The position numbers and the translations under genes were made by a program. Under the pieces are notes generated by a model. That model made no database searches. It was given only the letters and a program-made list of their open reading frames with translations, and was not told the origin of the DNA. From NCBI GenBank assembly GCA_012511315.1, contig JAAZGI010000115.1, forward strand, positions 1 to 7,185: 7,185 bases of DNA, written 5' to 3'. The first letter of the stretch is position 1. Every line of letters begins with the position of its first letter. Shown here one piece after another: positions 1 through 5,698 of this stretch. Origin of the DNA: Clostridium sp. Its GTDB lineage: Bacteria > Bacillota > Clostridia > Clostridiales > Clostridiaceae.

Positions 1-256
1 CTTTGTAATATAAGGACTTATAGAGGTTAAATACTTATTGGTGAATAATGCAGGATATAAATTTAAAGTTAAAGTTATAATCCAAAAAGAAAAATTTTGA
101 ATAATTAGAGTGTGGAAGTAAATTGGATTTATTGTAGGGGATAGCATACAGTTTAAGAAAAACATACTAAATCGTTATGAATACCTTAAATAATTGTTTT
201 ATCTATGAATTAATAATGAATGACTAATAAAATAGCGATTATCTAGCTTTAAACGT
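1..256. other. AT-rich stretch without a convincing gene
   Basis: This stretch is strongly AT-rich and stop codons interrupt all frames. The best candidate is a short in-frame run at 14-103 on the + strand, preceded by a stop at 11 and ending in TGA at 101-103. It encodes a lysine-rich tail (NAGYKFKVKVIIQKEKF) that could be the decayed end of an upstream gene, but no ribosome binding site supports a start. The minus-strand reading frame that covers 199-486 lies mostly opposite the P-loop gene and is taken as a shadow. I see no tRNA, long repeat or clear terminator here. Confidence 0.5.
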
Positions 257-285
257 TTGTAATCTGAGCAATCCAATACTATAAT
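257..285 (+). promoter_or_regulatory. Sigma-A-type promoter of the P-loop gene
   Basis: A -35 box TTGTAA (257-262) is followed by a 17-base spacer and a perfect -10 box TATAAT (280-285). Transcription should start near 292, about 35 bases before the likely ATG at 326. The ideal spacing and perfect -10 make this the best promoter in the window. Confidence 0.75.
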
Positions 286-310
286 AGAAGAAACAGACAT
301 AATAAATGAA

Positions 311-317
311 AAGGGTG
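311..317 (+). promoter_or_regulatory. Ribosome binding site that decides the P-loop start
   Basis: AAGGGTG at 311-317 lies 8 bases before ATG 326. The longer reading frame could begin at GTG 317, but that codon overlaps the Shine-Dalgarno sequence itself, so the ATG at 326 is the better start. Confidence 0.6.
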
Positions 318-325
318 TGATTATC

Positions 326-742
326 ATGATACAGATATTTATGAGTAAAAGAGGTTCTGGCAAGAGTAAGTATATGATCAGCCACGCAAACAACGGATTA
401 AAAGATACGAAAGGGCACATAGTTTTTATTGATGATGATAACAGGGCGATGCATGAGTTAGATCGTGAAGTACGCTTCATTAGCACAGAAAACTTTGAAC
501 TTCGTGATTTGAATTCACTATACGGTTTTATTTGCGGAATTGTTTCACAGGATTATGACGTAGATATGATTTACGTTGATGGCCTAATGGGCAAAATGGA
601 CTTTGATCGAGATGATGCCAAGGATGAATTTGAAAAGTTGAGCAAGCTTTCTGATCGTAGCAAGATCACTATTTTCTTTGCGCTTAATGACACGGAAGAA
701 ACTCCTGAGTACTTAAAAAAGTACAAGGTTGAAATAGAGTAG
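326..742 (+). CDS. Small P-loop NTP-binding protein, function unknown
   Basis: This encodes a 138-residue soluble acidic protein beginning MIQIFMSKRGSGKSK. It has a Walker A-like loop at residues 7-14 (SKRGSGKS) directly after the first beta strand, with serine where the usual motif has its first glycine. A Walker B-like strand, MIYVD, ends at Asp85. A second hydrophobic strand (HIVFIDDD, residues 31-38) and a third (KITIFFAL, 113-120) fit a minimal P-loop fold. It has no signal peptide, membrane segment or extra domain, and is much shorter than typical ATPases. It is transcribed alone: its own promoter lies upstream and two terminators lie downstream. Similar small ATP-binding proteins in clostridia are sometimes labelled PilT-like on weak grounds; I see no pilus genes here, so I do not assign that role. 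It probably binds ATP or GTP (inference); partner and substrate are unknown. A GTG start at 317 would add three residues. Confidence 0.8.
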   Translation: MIQIFMSKRGSGKSKYMISHANNGLKDTKGHIVFIDDDNRAMHELDREVRFISTENFELRDLNSLYGFICGIVSQDYDVDMIYVDGLMGKMDFDRDDAKDEFEKLSKLSDRSKITIFFALNDTEETPEYLKKYKVEIE

Positions 743-749
743 AAAATAA

Positions 750-771
750 GGCGGGATGATTCCGTCTTTTT
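750..771 (+). terminator. Rho-independent terminator of the P-loop gene
   Basis: GGCGGGA (750-756) pairs with TTCCGTC (760-766) around a TGA loop, with two G-U pairs, followed by TTTTT (767-771). It begins 7 bases after the P-loop gene's stop codon. Confidence 0.75.
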
Positions 772-811
772 CTGTTAACTCTAAAGATTAGCAAAAGTGG
801 TTTTACAAAAT

Positions 812-839
812 GCCCCGGCTTTCTACCGGGGTCTTTTTT
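812..839 (+). terminator. Second hairpin terminator, before the membrane gene
   Basis: CCCCGG (813-818) and CCGGGG (826-831) form a strong 6-bp GC stem around a 7-base loop, extended by a G-U pair (812 and 832), then TCTTTTTT to 839. It lies about 40 bases after the first terminator. It may be a backup terminator, or an attenuator if transcription of the next gene starts between 772 and 811, but I see no clear promoter there. Confidence 0.8.
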
Positions 840-901
840 CCGGCAAACTTTCTAGACTGCTAAAAAAGTTAAAGTGAAACAAAACGAATATTTGAGAATA
901 C

Positions 902-908
902 GAGGTGA
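902..908 (+). promoter_or_regulatory. Ribosome binding site that decides the membrane-gene start
   Basis: GAGGTGA at 902-908 lies 8 bases before ATG 917. The in-frame GTG at 905 is inside this site, so it is unlikely to be the start. ATG 923 with AGAGG at 910-914 is a weaker alternative. Confidence 0.55.
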
Positions 909-916
909 AGAGGATC

Positions 917-1387
917 ATGGAAATGATAAAAAGAAAGCTAAAAGGACCTGTCCCCAAAGGAGCACGAATTTTTGCAGGGCTTTTAATGGTTATTAACGGG
1001 ATAGTGTTAGCCTCACTGCTGTTCATTGTGAGTCGTCCAGACTTACTACGGGAACCTTTAGAGGGTAATCAAGTGCTTACTGAAGCAGAAATTCAAGTTG
1101 TTTTGTCAGAAGCGCCCATTGTATTAGTGGTTACTGGAATCATTCTTTTGGGATTAATTTTAATCCTGTTTAAGAAAGCTTGGGGTTATATCCTGTATGC
1201 TTTACCCATGTTATTTAATGGAATAAACAATTTAAGGGTGGGAGAGACTAGAGGCTTTGTGACAAGTCTTTTACAGGTAACTATTATGGGCTTATTAATC
1301 TTCTTGGTTGGGTCTCGACCAGCCAAGGCTAGACCCATTCAACAGGGGGAGCCTTCAAATTACAGATATAACGTGGATGAAGAATAA
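917..1387 (+). CDS. Four-helix integral membrane protein, function unknown
   Basis: This encodes 156 residues from ATG 917. After a basic amphipathic N-terminus (MEMIKRKLKGPVPKGAR) there are four hydrophobic segments at about residues 17-38, 66-85, 89-105 and 113-132. An acidic loop of some 27 residues (LREPLEGNQVLTEAEIQ region) separates helices 1 and 2. The tail after residue 133 is hydrophilic, starting with basic SRPAKARP and ending in acidic NVDEE. By the positive-inside rule the N-terminus and tail are probably cytoplasmic and the acidic loop extracytoplasmic (inference). I do not recognise the family; I see no catalytic motif, cysteine pair or metal ligands. It appears monocistronic, since a terminator lies 65-85 bases upstream and a long hairpin lies downstream. 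Starts at GTG 905 or ATG 923 are possible. Confidence 0.75.
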   Translation: MEMIKRKLKGPVPKGARIFAGLLMVINGIVLASLLFIVSRPDLLREPLEGNQVLTEAEIQVVLSEAPIVLVVTGIILLGLILILFKKAWGYILYALPMLFNGINNLRVGETRGFVTSLLQVTIMGLLIFLVGSRPAKARPIQQGEPSNYRYNVDEE

Positions 1388-1459
1388 TAACCAATAACAT
1401 AAATTGTTTTTTGATTTTAGTTTTATTTTTTTGAAAAAGTAGTTGCAACACCAAGTTAT

Positions 1460-1506
1460 AGCCGTCGAAATCGATAAGGATTTCTCTTATCGATTTCGAC
1501 GGTTTT
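1460..1506 (+). terminator. Long perfect hairpin, probable terminator
   Basis: A perfect 17-bp inverted repeat (1462-1478 and 1486-1502) has a 7-base loop (GATTTCT) and is followed by TTTT at 1503-1506. A G-U and an A-U pair can extend it at the base (1460-1461 with 1503-1504). It lies 75 bases after the membrane protein's stop and most simply terminates that transcript. The stem is far longer than the 6-9 bp stems of the other terminators here, so a dispersed palindromic repeat or a protein-binding palindrome are alternatives. Confidence 0.65.
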
Positions 1507-1592
1507 CCTTTGGATTTGACGAAAACAACTCCAAAAGTAAGGGTTTGAGGAATTAATCAATAAAAATACAATATTTTGTTATCTATATGCAG

Positions 1593-1598
1593 TATAAT
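1593..1598 (+). promoter_or_regulatory. Candidate -10 box of the PTS gene promoter
   Basis: A perfect TATAAT lies 59 bases before the PTS start codon. At 16-18 bases upstream I see only AT-rich sequence and no good TTGACA match, so the promoter may need an activator or rely on the -10 alone. The implied 5' leader is about 50 bases. Confidence 0.5.
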
Positions 1599-1612
1599 TA
1601 AATGGATGTGGC

Positions 1613-1632
1613 GCAGCTGATAGCACAGTTGT
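1613..1632 (+). promoter_or_regulatory. Small hairpin in the PTS gene leader
   Basis: GCAGCTG (1613-1619) can pair with CAGTTGT (1626-1632) around the loop ATAGCA, with two G-U pairs. It falls between the predicted transcription start and the ribosome binding site. There is no T-run after it and no overlapping alternative stem of the LicT/SacY type, so it is not a convincing PTS antiterminator target. Confidence 0.3.
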
Positions 1633-1645
1633 CAAGAATTATTTT

Positions 1646-1651
1646 GGAGGT
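1646..1651 (+). promoter_or_regulatory. Ribosome binding site of the PTS gene
   Basis: GGAGGT lies 6 bases before ATG 1658 and fixes the start. Confidence 0.7.
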
Positions 1652-1657
1652 CGACGG

Positions 1658-3139
1658 ATGAAAAACTTTATGCAAAAACTGGGGAAAGCGTTTATGCTTC
1701 CCATCTCGATCCTCCCTGTTGTCTCCATACTATTTGGTTTGGGCTATGCCCTAGATTATCAGGGCTGGGGTAAAAATAATATTTTCGCGGCAATTTTAAT
1801 CAGAGCAGGGTTAGCCTTGATTGACAATATACCCATCCTCTTTGCGGTTGGGATACCAGTAGGTTTATCCAAAGAGCGAGACGGCTCGGCTGCTTTATCC
1901 GGCCTAGTGGGCTATTTGATAGTTCAAAATTTATTGTCGCCGGAATCCGTGGCTATCTTTGAAAGGCTTCCTATAGGAGAAATCAATCCAGCTTTTCACC
2001 AAGCGGACAATGTATTTATAGGAATACTAATGGGAGTTATTGCGTCAATTCTTTATGATCGCTATAGTCAACGCGAGCTACCCGTTGCTTTTGCATTCTT
2101 TTCGGGACGACGATTGGTACCAATCTTGACGGTTCTGACTAGCGTCTTTTTATCAGGGGTTTTGTACCTGCTTTGGCCTGTCTTGTTTGGTGCCTTGGTT
2201 CACTTAGGAACACTGTTTCAGCAAATGGGTGCAGTGGGAGCCGGAATCTATGGATTTCTCAATCGCCTGCTAATTCCCACTGGACTCCACCATGCCTTAA
2301 ATGCTGTATTCTGGTTTGATACGGTGAATATTAATGATTTAGCTAATTTTTGGAGCTCTCAAGGCGTTAAAGGAATGACAGGGCGCTATATGGCTGGATA
2401 TTTCCCGATTATGATGTTTGGCCTTCCTGGAGCCGCCCTTGCCATGTATCATACAGCTCGGGCCGACCGCAAAAAGGTTGTGGGTTCCATGCTCATGGCG
2501 GCGTCGATCTCAGCCTTTGTCACTGGCTTAACAGAGCCCATTGAATTCCTATTTATGTTTTTATCGCCTTTGCTTTACATCGTCCATTCTCTACTCACAG
2601 GACTATCTATGTATATTGCTGCTTTGATGCAATGGACAGCGGGCTTTAATTTTTCAGCTGGATTAATTGATTGGACTTTTTCAACCTTAATGCCATTGGC
2701 CAATAAACCTTACATGCTTTTACTGCAAGGATTATTCTTCTTTGCCCTTTACTATTTTGTTTTTCGCTTTTTCATTAAACGATTTAATTTGCAAACACCA
2801 GGACGAGAAGATGAGTTTGTCGACTACCAGGATTTAGCAAAGATTGAAACGAAGAAACCAGTCAAGCAAAGAGTACTATTGACCGCTTACGATAAGATGG
2901 CGGAGAAGATTTATGATGGATTAGGTGGAAAAGAAAATTTAATTAATATCGATTATTGTGCTACAAGGGTTCGAGCCCAAGTAGTTGATTCGGATTTAAT
3001 CGATCGTAAAAAAATCATGGAAGCTGGAATTAGCAATGTAATTGTCCACGGCAAAAACAATGTTCAAGTTATTGTGGGATCGAAGGTACAATTCGTAGTG
3101 GATTCCATGAAGAAAATAAAAGAGATGGATAAACTGTAA
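1658..3139 (+). CDS. nagE: PTS permease EIICB, N-acetylglucosamine type, no EIIA
   Basis: This is a 493-residue membrane sugar transporter that phosphorylates its substrate during uptake. The N-terminal EIIC domain (about 1-375) carries glucose-superfamily signatures: GIPVGLSKERDG (65-76), an FFSGRRLVPIL segment (147-157), GLHHALN (209-215), GYFPIMMFGLPGAALAMYH (247-265) and TGLTEPIEFLFMF (289-301). The GYFPIMMFGLPGAALAMY segment is the best pointer to N-acetylglucosamine rather than glucose permeases (family knowledge). A linker leads to an EIIB domain (about 405-493) with the phosphorylated cysteine at residue 434 in DYCATRVR. The protein ends after EIIB, so unlike Escherichia coli NagE it lacks EIIA; phosphate must come from an EIIA encoded elsewhere. 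No nagA, nagB or regulator adjoins it, so substrate assignment rests on sequence alone; glucosamine, glucose or another hexose remains possible. Confidence 0.88.
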   Translation: MKNFMQKLGKAFMLPISILPVVSILFGLGYALDYQGWGKNNIFAAILIRAGLALIDNIPILFAVGIPVGLSKERDGSAALSGLVGYLIVQNLLSPESVAIFERLPIGEINPAFHQADNVFIGILMGVIASILYDRYSQRELPVAFAFFSGRRLVPILTVLTSVFLSGVLYLLWPVLFGALVHLGTLFQQMGAVGAGIYGFLNRLLIPTGLHHALNAVFWFDTVNINDLANFWSSQGVKGMTGRYMAGYFPIMMFGLPGAALAMYHTARADRKKVVGSMLMAASISAFVTGLTEPIEFLFMFLSPLLYIVHSLLTGLSMYIAALMQWTAGFNFSAGLIDWTFSTLMPLANKPYMLLLQGLFFFALYYFVFRFFIKRFNLQTPGREDEFVDYQDLAKIETKKPVKQRVLLTAYDKMAEKIYDGLGGKENLINIDYCATRVRAQVVDSDLIDRKKIMEAGISNVIVHGKNNVQVIVGSKVQFVVDSMKKIKEMDKL

Positions 3140-3154
3140 GATAACAAGTCATAA

Positions 3155-3168
3155 TTAAAGCGGTTACA
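3155..3168. promoter_or_regulatory. cre-like catabolite control site
   Basis: The 14-base near-palindrome TTAAAGCGGTTACA matches the CcpA cre consensus TGWNANCGNTNWCA at all but one position when read on either strand. It lies 16 bases after the PTS gene's stop and about 120 bases before the tyrS promoter. That is an odd place for control of either gene, so it may be chance. Confidence 0.3.
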
Positions 3169-3286
3169 ATCATTTTAAAAAAATACGTTAATTAAATAGT
3201 GTTTGCCAGTTTAAGCTAAAAAAAGAAACTAACATGTAATGAATGGGTTATAGAATTTCAAGGCGCTATCTTTCTATTTTTTACCT
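3169..3286. other. Intergenic stretch between the PTS gene and tyrS
   Basis: This AT-rich spacer holds no reading frame of note. I found no strong GC hairpin with a T-run after the PTS stop codon, so where that transcript ends is unclear. There is also no T-box hallmark (no AGGGTGG-type antiterminator bulge), although T-box leaders are common before clostridial aminoacyl-tRNA synthetase genes. Confidence 0.5.
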
Positions 3287-3303
3287 TGCTATGATACTAT
3301 AAT
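3287..3303 (+). promoter_or_regulatory. tyrS promoter, two overlapping -10 choices
   Basis: TG-C-TATGAT (3287-3295) fits an extended -10 element, and a perfect TATAAT follows at 3298-3303. Neither has a good -35 at the normal distance, which favours the extended -10. The transcript leader would be about 45-55 bases. Confidence 0.5.
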
Positions 3304-3339
3304 TACATGAATGGACTGGGTTTTAATAAACCTGGATGT

Positions 3340-3345
3340 AGGAGG
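3340..3345 (+). promoter_or_regulatory. Ribosome binding site of tyrS
   Basis: A full AGGAGG lies 10 bases before ATG 3356. A weak hairpin just upstream (GGGTTT near 3318-3323 against AAACC at 3328-3332) leaves it exposed. Confidence 0.7.
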
Positions 3346-3355
3346 AATTTAAGAA

Positions 3356-4582
3356 ATGACAGTATTTGAAGAACTAACAAGAAGAGGCTACATTAAGCAG
3401 CTGACTCATCCTGAGGAAATAAAGAATCTTTTAGAAAATGACAAGGTGACATTTTATATTGGCTTTGATCCAACCGCTGACTCACTTCATGTGGGACATT
3501 TTATTGCCTTAATGTTTATGGCACACATGCAAAGAGGTGGACATACACCCATTGCACTATTAGGAGCGGCTACAGCCATGATTGGTGACCCTTCCGGGAA
3601 GACGGATATGCGTTCCATGATGACAAGAGAAAACATTGAACATAATGCCGAATGCATGAAAAAACAGATGGAACGCTTAATCGACTTTTCTGAAGGCAAA
3701 GCTATTATGGAAAACAATGCCAATTGGTTGTTTGATTTAAATTATATTGATTTTATGCGGGAAATTGGTGTTCATTTTTCAGTCAACAACATGTTGCGGG
3801 CAGAATCCATTAAACTTCGTTTAGAAAAGGGGCTGTCCTTTTTAGAGTTTAATTATATGCTGATGCAAAGTTATGACTTTTTAGTACTAAACCAAAAGTA
3901 CAATTGTACCATGCAGCTTGGCGGCGACGATCAGTGGAGCAATATGCTGGGTGGAATGGATTTGATTCGCCGTAAAGAACGAACCAATGCCTATGCTATG
4001 ACCTGTACACTGCTAACAAACTCAGAAGGTCAAAAGATGGGTAAGACCGTTGATGGGGCCTTATGGCTAGATAAAAACAAGACATCAGTTCATGATTTTT
4101 ACCAGTACTGGCGGAATGTTGATGATGCTGATGTCATTAAGTGTTTAAAGCTAATCACCTTCTATCCCATTGAAGAAATTGAACGAATGGAAAAAGAATG
4201 GACCGGTCAGCAACTCAACGAGGCTAAAAAAATTCTTGCCTTTGAAGTAACCAAATTGATTCATGGCGAAGAAGAAGCTGTTGCTGTGCAAAAGGCTGCA
4301 GAGGCTCTTTTCGGTGGCGGAACGGATCTGTCAGCAGTACCTCAGATAGAAGTCTTGGCAAGTGATTTCGGTCAGCCTCTACTGGATCTTTTGACAAGAG
4401 CAGAAGTTTTCCCAAGTAAGTCAGAGGGCCGCCGTAACATCAAGCAAGGTGGAGTCAGCTTGAATGAGGACAAGGTCAACGATCCAGCTCAGCTTCTGTT
4501 AGCATCAGATCTTATAGATGGTGAGGCGATGGTTCGAAAGGGCAAAAAGAAATTTTATCGCCTCATTAAAAAAGAGGACTAG
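3356..4582 (+). CDS. tyrS: Tyrosyl-tRNA synthetase
   Basis: This cytoplasmic enzyme charges tRNA-Tyr with tyrosine using ATP. The 408-residue length fits bacterial TyrRS. The class I catalytic domain starts with [15 protein letters not shown] (34-48), where HVGH is the HIGH signature. The tyrosine-binding helix [10 protein letters not shown] (166-175) and the GGDDQW motif (189-194) are intact. KMGKT (227-231) is the KMSKS-type loop in the variant form used by the Bacillus-like TyrRS group. An S4 RNA-binding domain fills the last 65 or so residues ([19 protein letters not shown] region onward) and contacts the tRNA. It is transcribed from its own promoter and is followed after 3 bases by a phosphoesterase gene whose ribosome binding site lies inside the tyrS end. 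No T-box leader is visible, so tyrosine-responsive control is not evident. Confidence 0.97.
   Translation: MTVFEELTRRGYIKQLTHPEEIKNLLENDKVTFYIGFDPTADSLHVGHFIALMFMAHMQRGGHTPIALLGAATAMIGDPSGKTDMRSMMTRENIEHNAECMKKQMERLIDFSEGKAIMENNANWLFDLNYIDFMREIGVHFSVNNMLRAESIKLRLEKGLSFLEFNYMLMQSYDFLVLNQKYNCTMQLGGDDQWSNMLGGMDLIRRKERTNAYAMTCTLLTNSEGQKMGKTVDGALWLDKNKTSVHDFYQYWRNVDDADVIKCLKLITFYPIEEIERMEKEWTGQQLNEAKKILAFEVTKLIHGEEEAVAVQKAAEALFGGGTDLSAVPQIEVLASDFGQPLLDLLTRAEVFPSKSEGRRNIKQGGVSLNEDKVNDPAQLLLASDLIDGEAMVRKGKKKFYRLIKKED
4574..4577 (+). promoter_or_regulatory. Ribosome binding site inside tyrS for the TTG-started gene
   Basis: GAGG near the end of tyrS lies 8 bases before TTG 4586, and the tyrS stop TAG (4580-4582) sits between them. 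This arrangement supports TTG as the start and suggests that ribosomes finishing tyrS re-initiate on the next gene. Confidence 0.6.
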
Positions 4583-4585
4583 AAA

Positions 4586-5281
4586 TTGGCTTTATATGCA
4601 ATCAGTGATTTGCACCTTTCTTTTACAGATGATAAACCTATGGATATTTTTGGTGAGGTTTGGGCAAATCATGATGTTAAAATCAGAGAAAATTGGCTGA
4701 AAAAAATCAAGCCTGAAGACACTGTCTTATTAGGTGGGGACTTATCTTGGTCCATGACCTTAGAAATGGCCCAAAAAGAACTGGATTTCATCAATGAATT
4801 GCCAGGACGGAAAATCGCGATTAAGGGGAACCATGATTACTGGTGGGGCTCAATTAAAAAATTGAATTCATTATATGACAACTTCTCATTTATTCAAAAT
4901 AATTTCTTTGTTTGGAATGATACAGCCATCTGTGGAACGAGGGGTTGGATTTGTGAAGGTTCAGAAAAGTTCACAGAAGAAGATGCGGTTATTTATCGAA
5001 GAGAAGGGATTCGCTTAGAAAATAGCTTGAAAGCAGCTTCGGATGCTGGTTTTGAAAAGATTATCGCGATGATTCACTATCCCCCGGTCAATGAGTATGG
5101 TCACGACTCGGTATTCACTGGACTGATGGAAAAATACAAGGTGGACAAGGTTATCTATGGTCACCTTCATGGTTCGGCTTTGAAAAGTGCTTTTCAGGGA
5201 ATTCGCAATGGGGTGGAATATATTATGACCAGCGGTGATTTTATTAATTTTGATCCAGTTCTCATTGAGAATGATGAATAA
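4586..5281 (+). CDS. Calcineurin-like metallophosphoesterase
   Basis: This 231-residue cytoplasmic protein carries the complete two-metal phosphoesterase signature: DLH (Asp8, His10), GGD (Asp52), GNHD (Asn82, His83), a single His164 in MIHYPP, and GHLHG (His193, His195). These residues normally bind two Mn, Fe or similar ions and hydrolyse phosphoesters. The short GNHDYWWG block and the INFDP ending resemble a predicted phosphohydrolase group common in clostridia (family knowledge, from memory); its substrate is unknown, and labels such as serine/threonine phosphatase are not supported by anything visible. It starts with TTG three bases after tyrS, uses a ribosome binding site within tyrS, and ends at a terminator, so the two form an operon. 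No signal peptide or membrane segment is present. An alternative start is not obvious: the next in-frame ATG (residue 19) would delete the DLH metal ligands. Confidence 0.9.
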   Translation: MALYAISDLHLSFTDDKPMDIFGEVWANHDVKIRENWLKKIKPEDTVLLGGDLSWSMTLEMAQKELDFINELPGRKIAIKGNHDYWWGSIKKLNSLYDNFSFIQNNFFVWNDTAICGTRGWICEGSEKFTEEDAVIYRREGIRLENSLKAASDAGFEKIIAMIHYPPVNEYGHDSVFTGLMEKYKVDKVIYGHLHGSALKSAFQGIRNGVEYIMTSGDFINFDPVLIENDE

Positions 5282-5312
5282 TTACACAGTTTCAATATAG
5301 TTTCCTAAAGTT

Positions 5313-5345
5313 TAAACGATCTTGATAAAAGGTCGTTTACTTTTT
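5313..5345 (+). terminator. Terminator of the tyrS-phosphoesterase operon
   Basis: TAAACGATC (5313-5321) pairs with GGTCGTTTA (5331-5339), one G-U pair, around a 9-base loop, followed by C and TTTTT (5341-5345). It lies about 30 bases after the phosphoesterase stop. Its 3' arm overlaps the candidate -35 box of the next unit. Confidence 0.8.
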
Positions 5346-5364
5346 GCTTCTTATATCGTAATAT
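5336..5364 (+). promoter_or_regulatory. Candidate promoter of the arsR-reductase operon
   Basis: TTTACT (5336-5341) and TAATAT (5359-5364) are separated by 17 bases; each matches consensus at four of six positions. The -10 would lie inside the palindrome at 5350-5375. Alternative -10 boxes exist nearby (TATAAG at 5370-5375), so the exact promoter is uncertain. Confidence 0.4.
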
Positions 5365-5395
5365 ATGGATATAAGATACATCGAGAAAGTTCGAT
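5350..5395. promoter_or_regulatory. Probable ArsR operator: two palindromes
   Basis: The first inverted repeat is CTTATAT (5350-5356) against ATATAAG (5369-5375), separated by 12 bases. The second is ATCGA (5380-5384) against TCGAT (5391-5395), separated by 6 bases. The first has the AT-rich, dyad form and spacing typical of ArsR/SmtB operators and overlaps the candidate promoter, as expected for autorepression. Binding is inferred. Confidence 0.5.
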
Positions 5396-5410
5396 ATTAA
5401 AGGAGAATCA

Positions 5411-5698
5411 ATGGAAAAATCATTTGACCGATATGACGAAGCAGCTAGCATATTAAAAAGCATAGCTCATCCCGTACGAATTTGTATCATTATGGGTTTG
5501 CATCGTGGCGGCCAGTGTAATGTGACGGATATGAAGTGTGGTTTAGACTTGCCACAGTCAACGGTGTCGACCCACCTTTCAATCCTTAGGGATTTGGGCA
5601 TCGTTGAGACCCTACGCAAAGGAACGGAAATTTATTATCAATTAAAGGATGACCGCATGGTTACTATATTAAATCTGTTAGGAGTAAATGAAGCATGA
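5411..5698 (+). CDS. ArsR-family repressor, candidate thiol or persulfide sensor
   Basis: This 95-residue winged-helix protein is of usual ArsR/SmtB length. Residues 10-33 include the ILKSIAHPVRICII helix typical of the family. The recognition helix is QSTVSTHLSIL (49-59), and the beta wing spans about 62-77 (IVETLRKGTEIYY). A Shine-Dalgarno AAAGGAG at 5399-5405 supports ATG 5411. It has three cysteines, at 25, 36 and 43. It lacks the ELCVCDL metal-binding motif of classical arsenic and cadmium sensors, so metal sensing is not supported. Its stop TGA shares bases with the start of a CoA-disulfide reductase (ATGA at 5695-5698), so the two are coupled. A DNA-binding repressor released when cysteines are oxidised or persulfidated would fit that partner, as in SqrR/BigR-type ArsR proteins, but this cysteine layout is not obviously theirs. 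Confidence 0.85.
   Translation: MEKSFDRYDEAASILKSIAHPVRICIIMGLHRGGQCNVTDMKCGLDLPQSTVSTHLSILRDLGIVETLRKGTEIYYQLKDDRMVTILNLLGVNEA

Noticed and set aside
199..486. 95-codon minus-strand reading frame at the left
   Set aside because: Much of it lies opposite the P-loop gene, which has a promoter, ribosome binding site and recognisable motifs; this frame has no such support and reads as a low-complexity shadow.
1613..1632. PTS antiterminator (RAT) target before the permease gene
   Set aside because: The hairpin lacks the RAT sequence and there is no overlapping terminator with a T-run between it and the start codon.
4518..4700. 60-codon + strand frame across the tyrS-phosphoesterase junction
   Set aside because: It overlaps two well-supported genes in another frame and has no ribosome binding site.
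5411..5698. Arsenic or cadmium resistance regulator
   Set aside because: The protein lacks the ELCVCDL metal motif and the neighbour is a disulfide/persulfide reductase, not a metal efflux pump or arsenate reductase.
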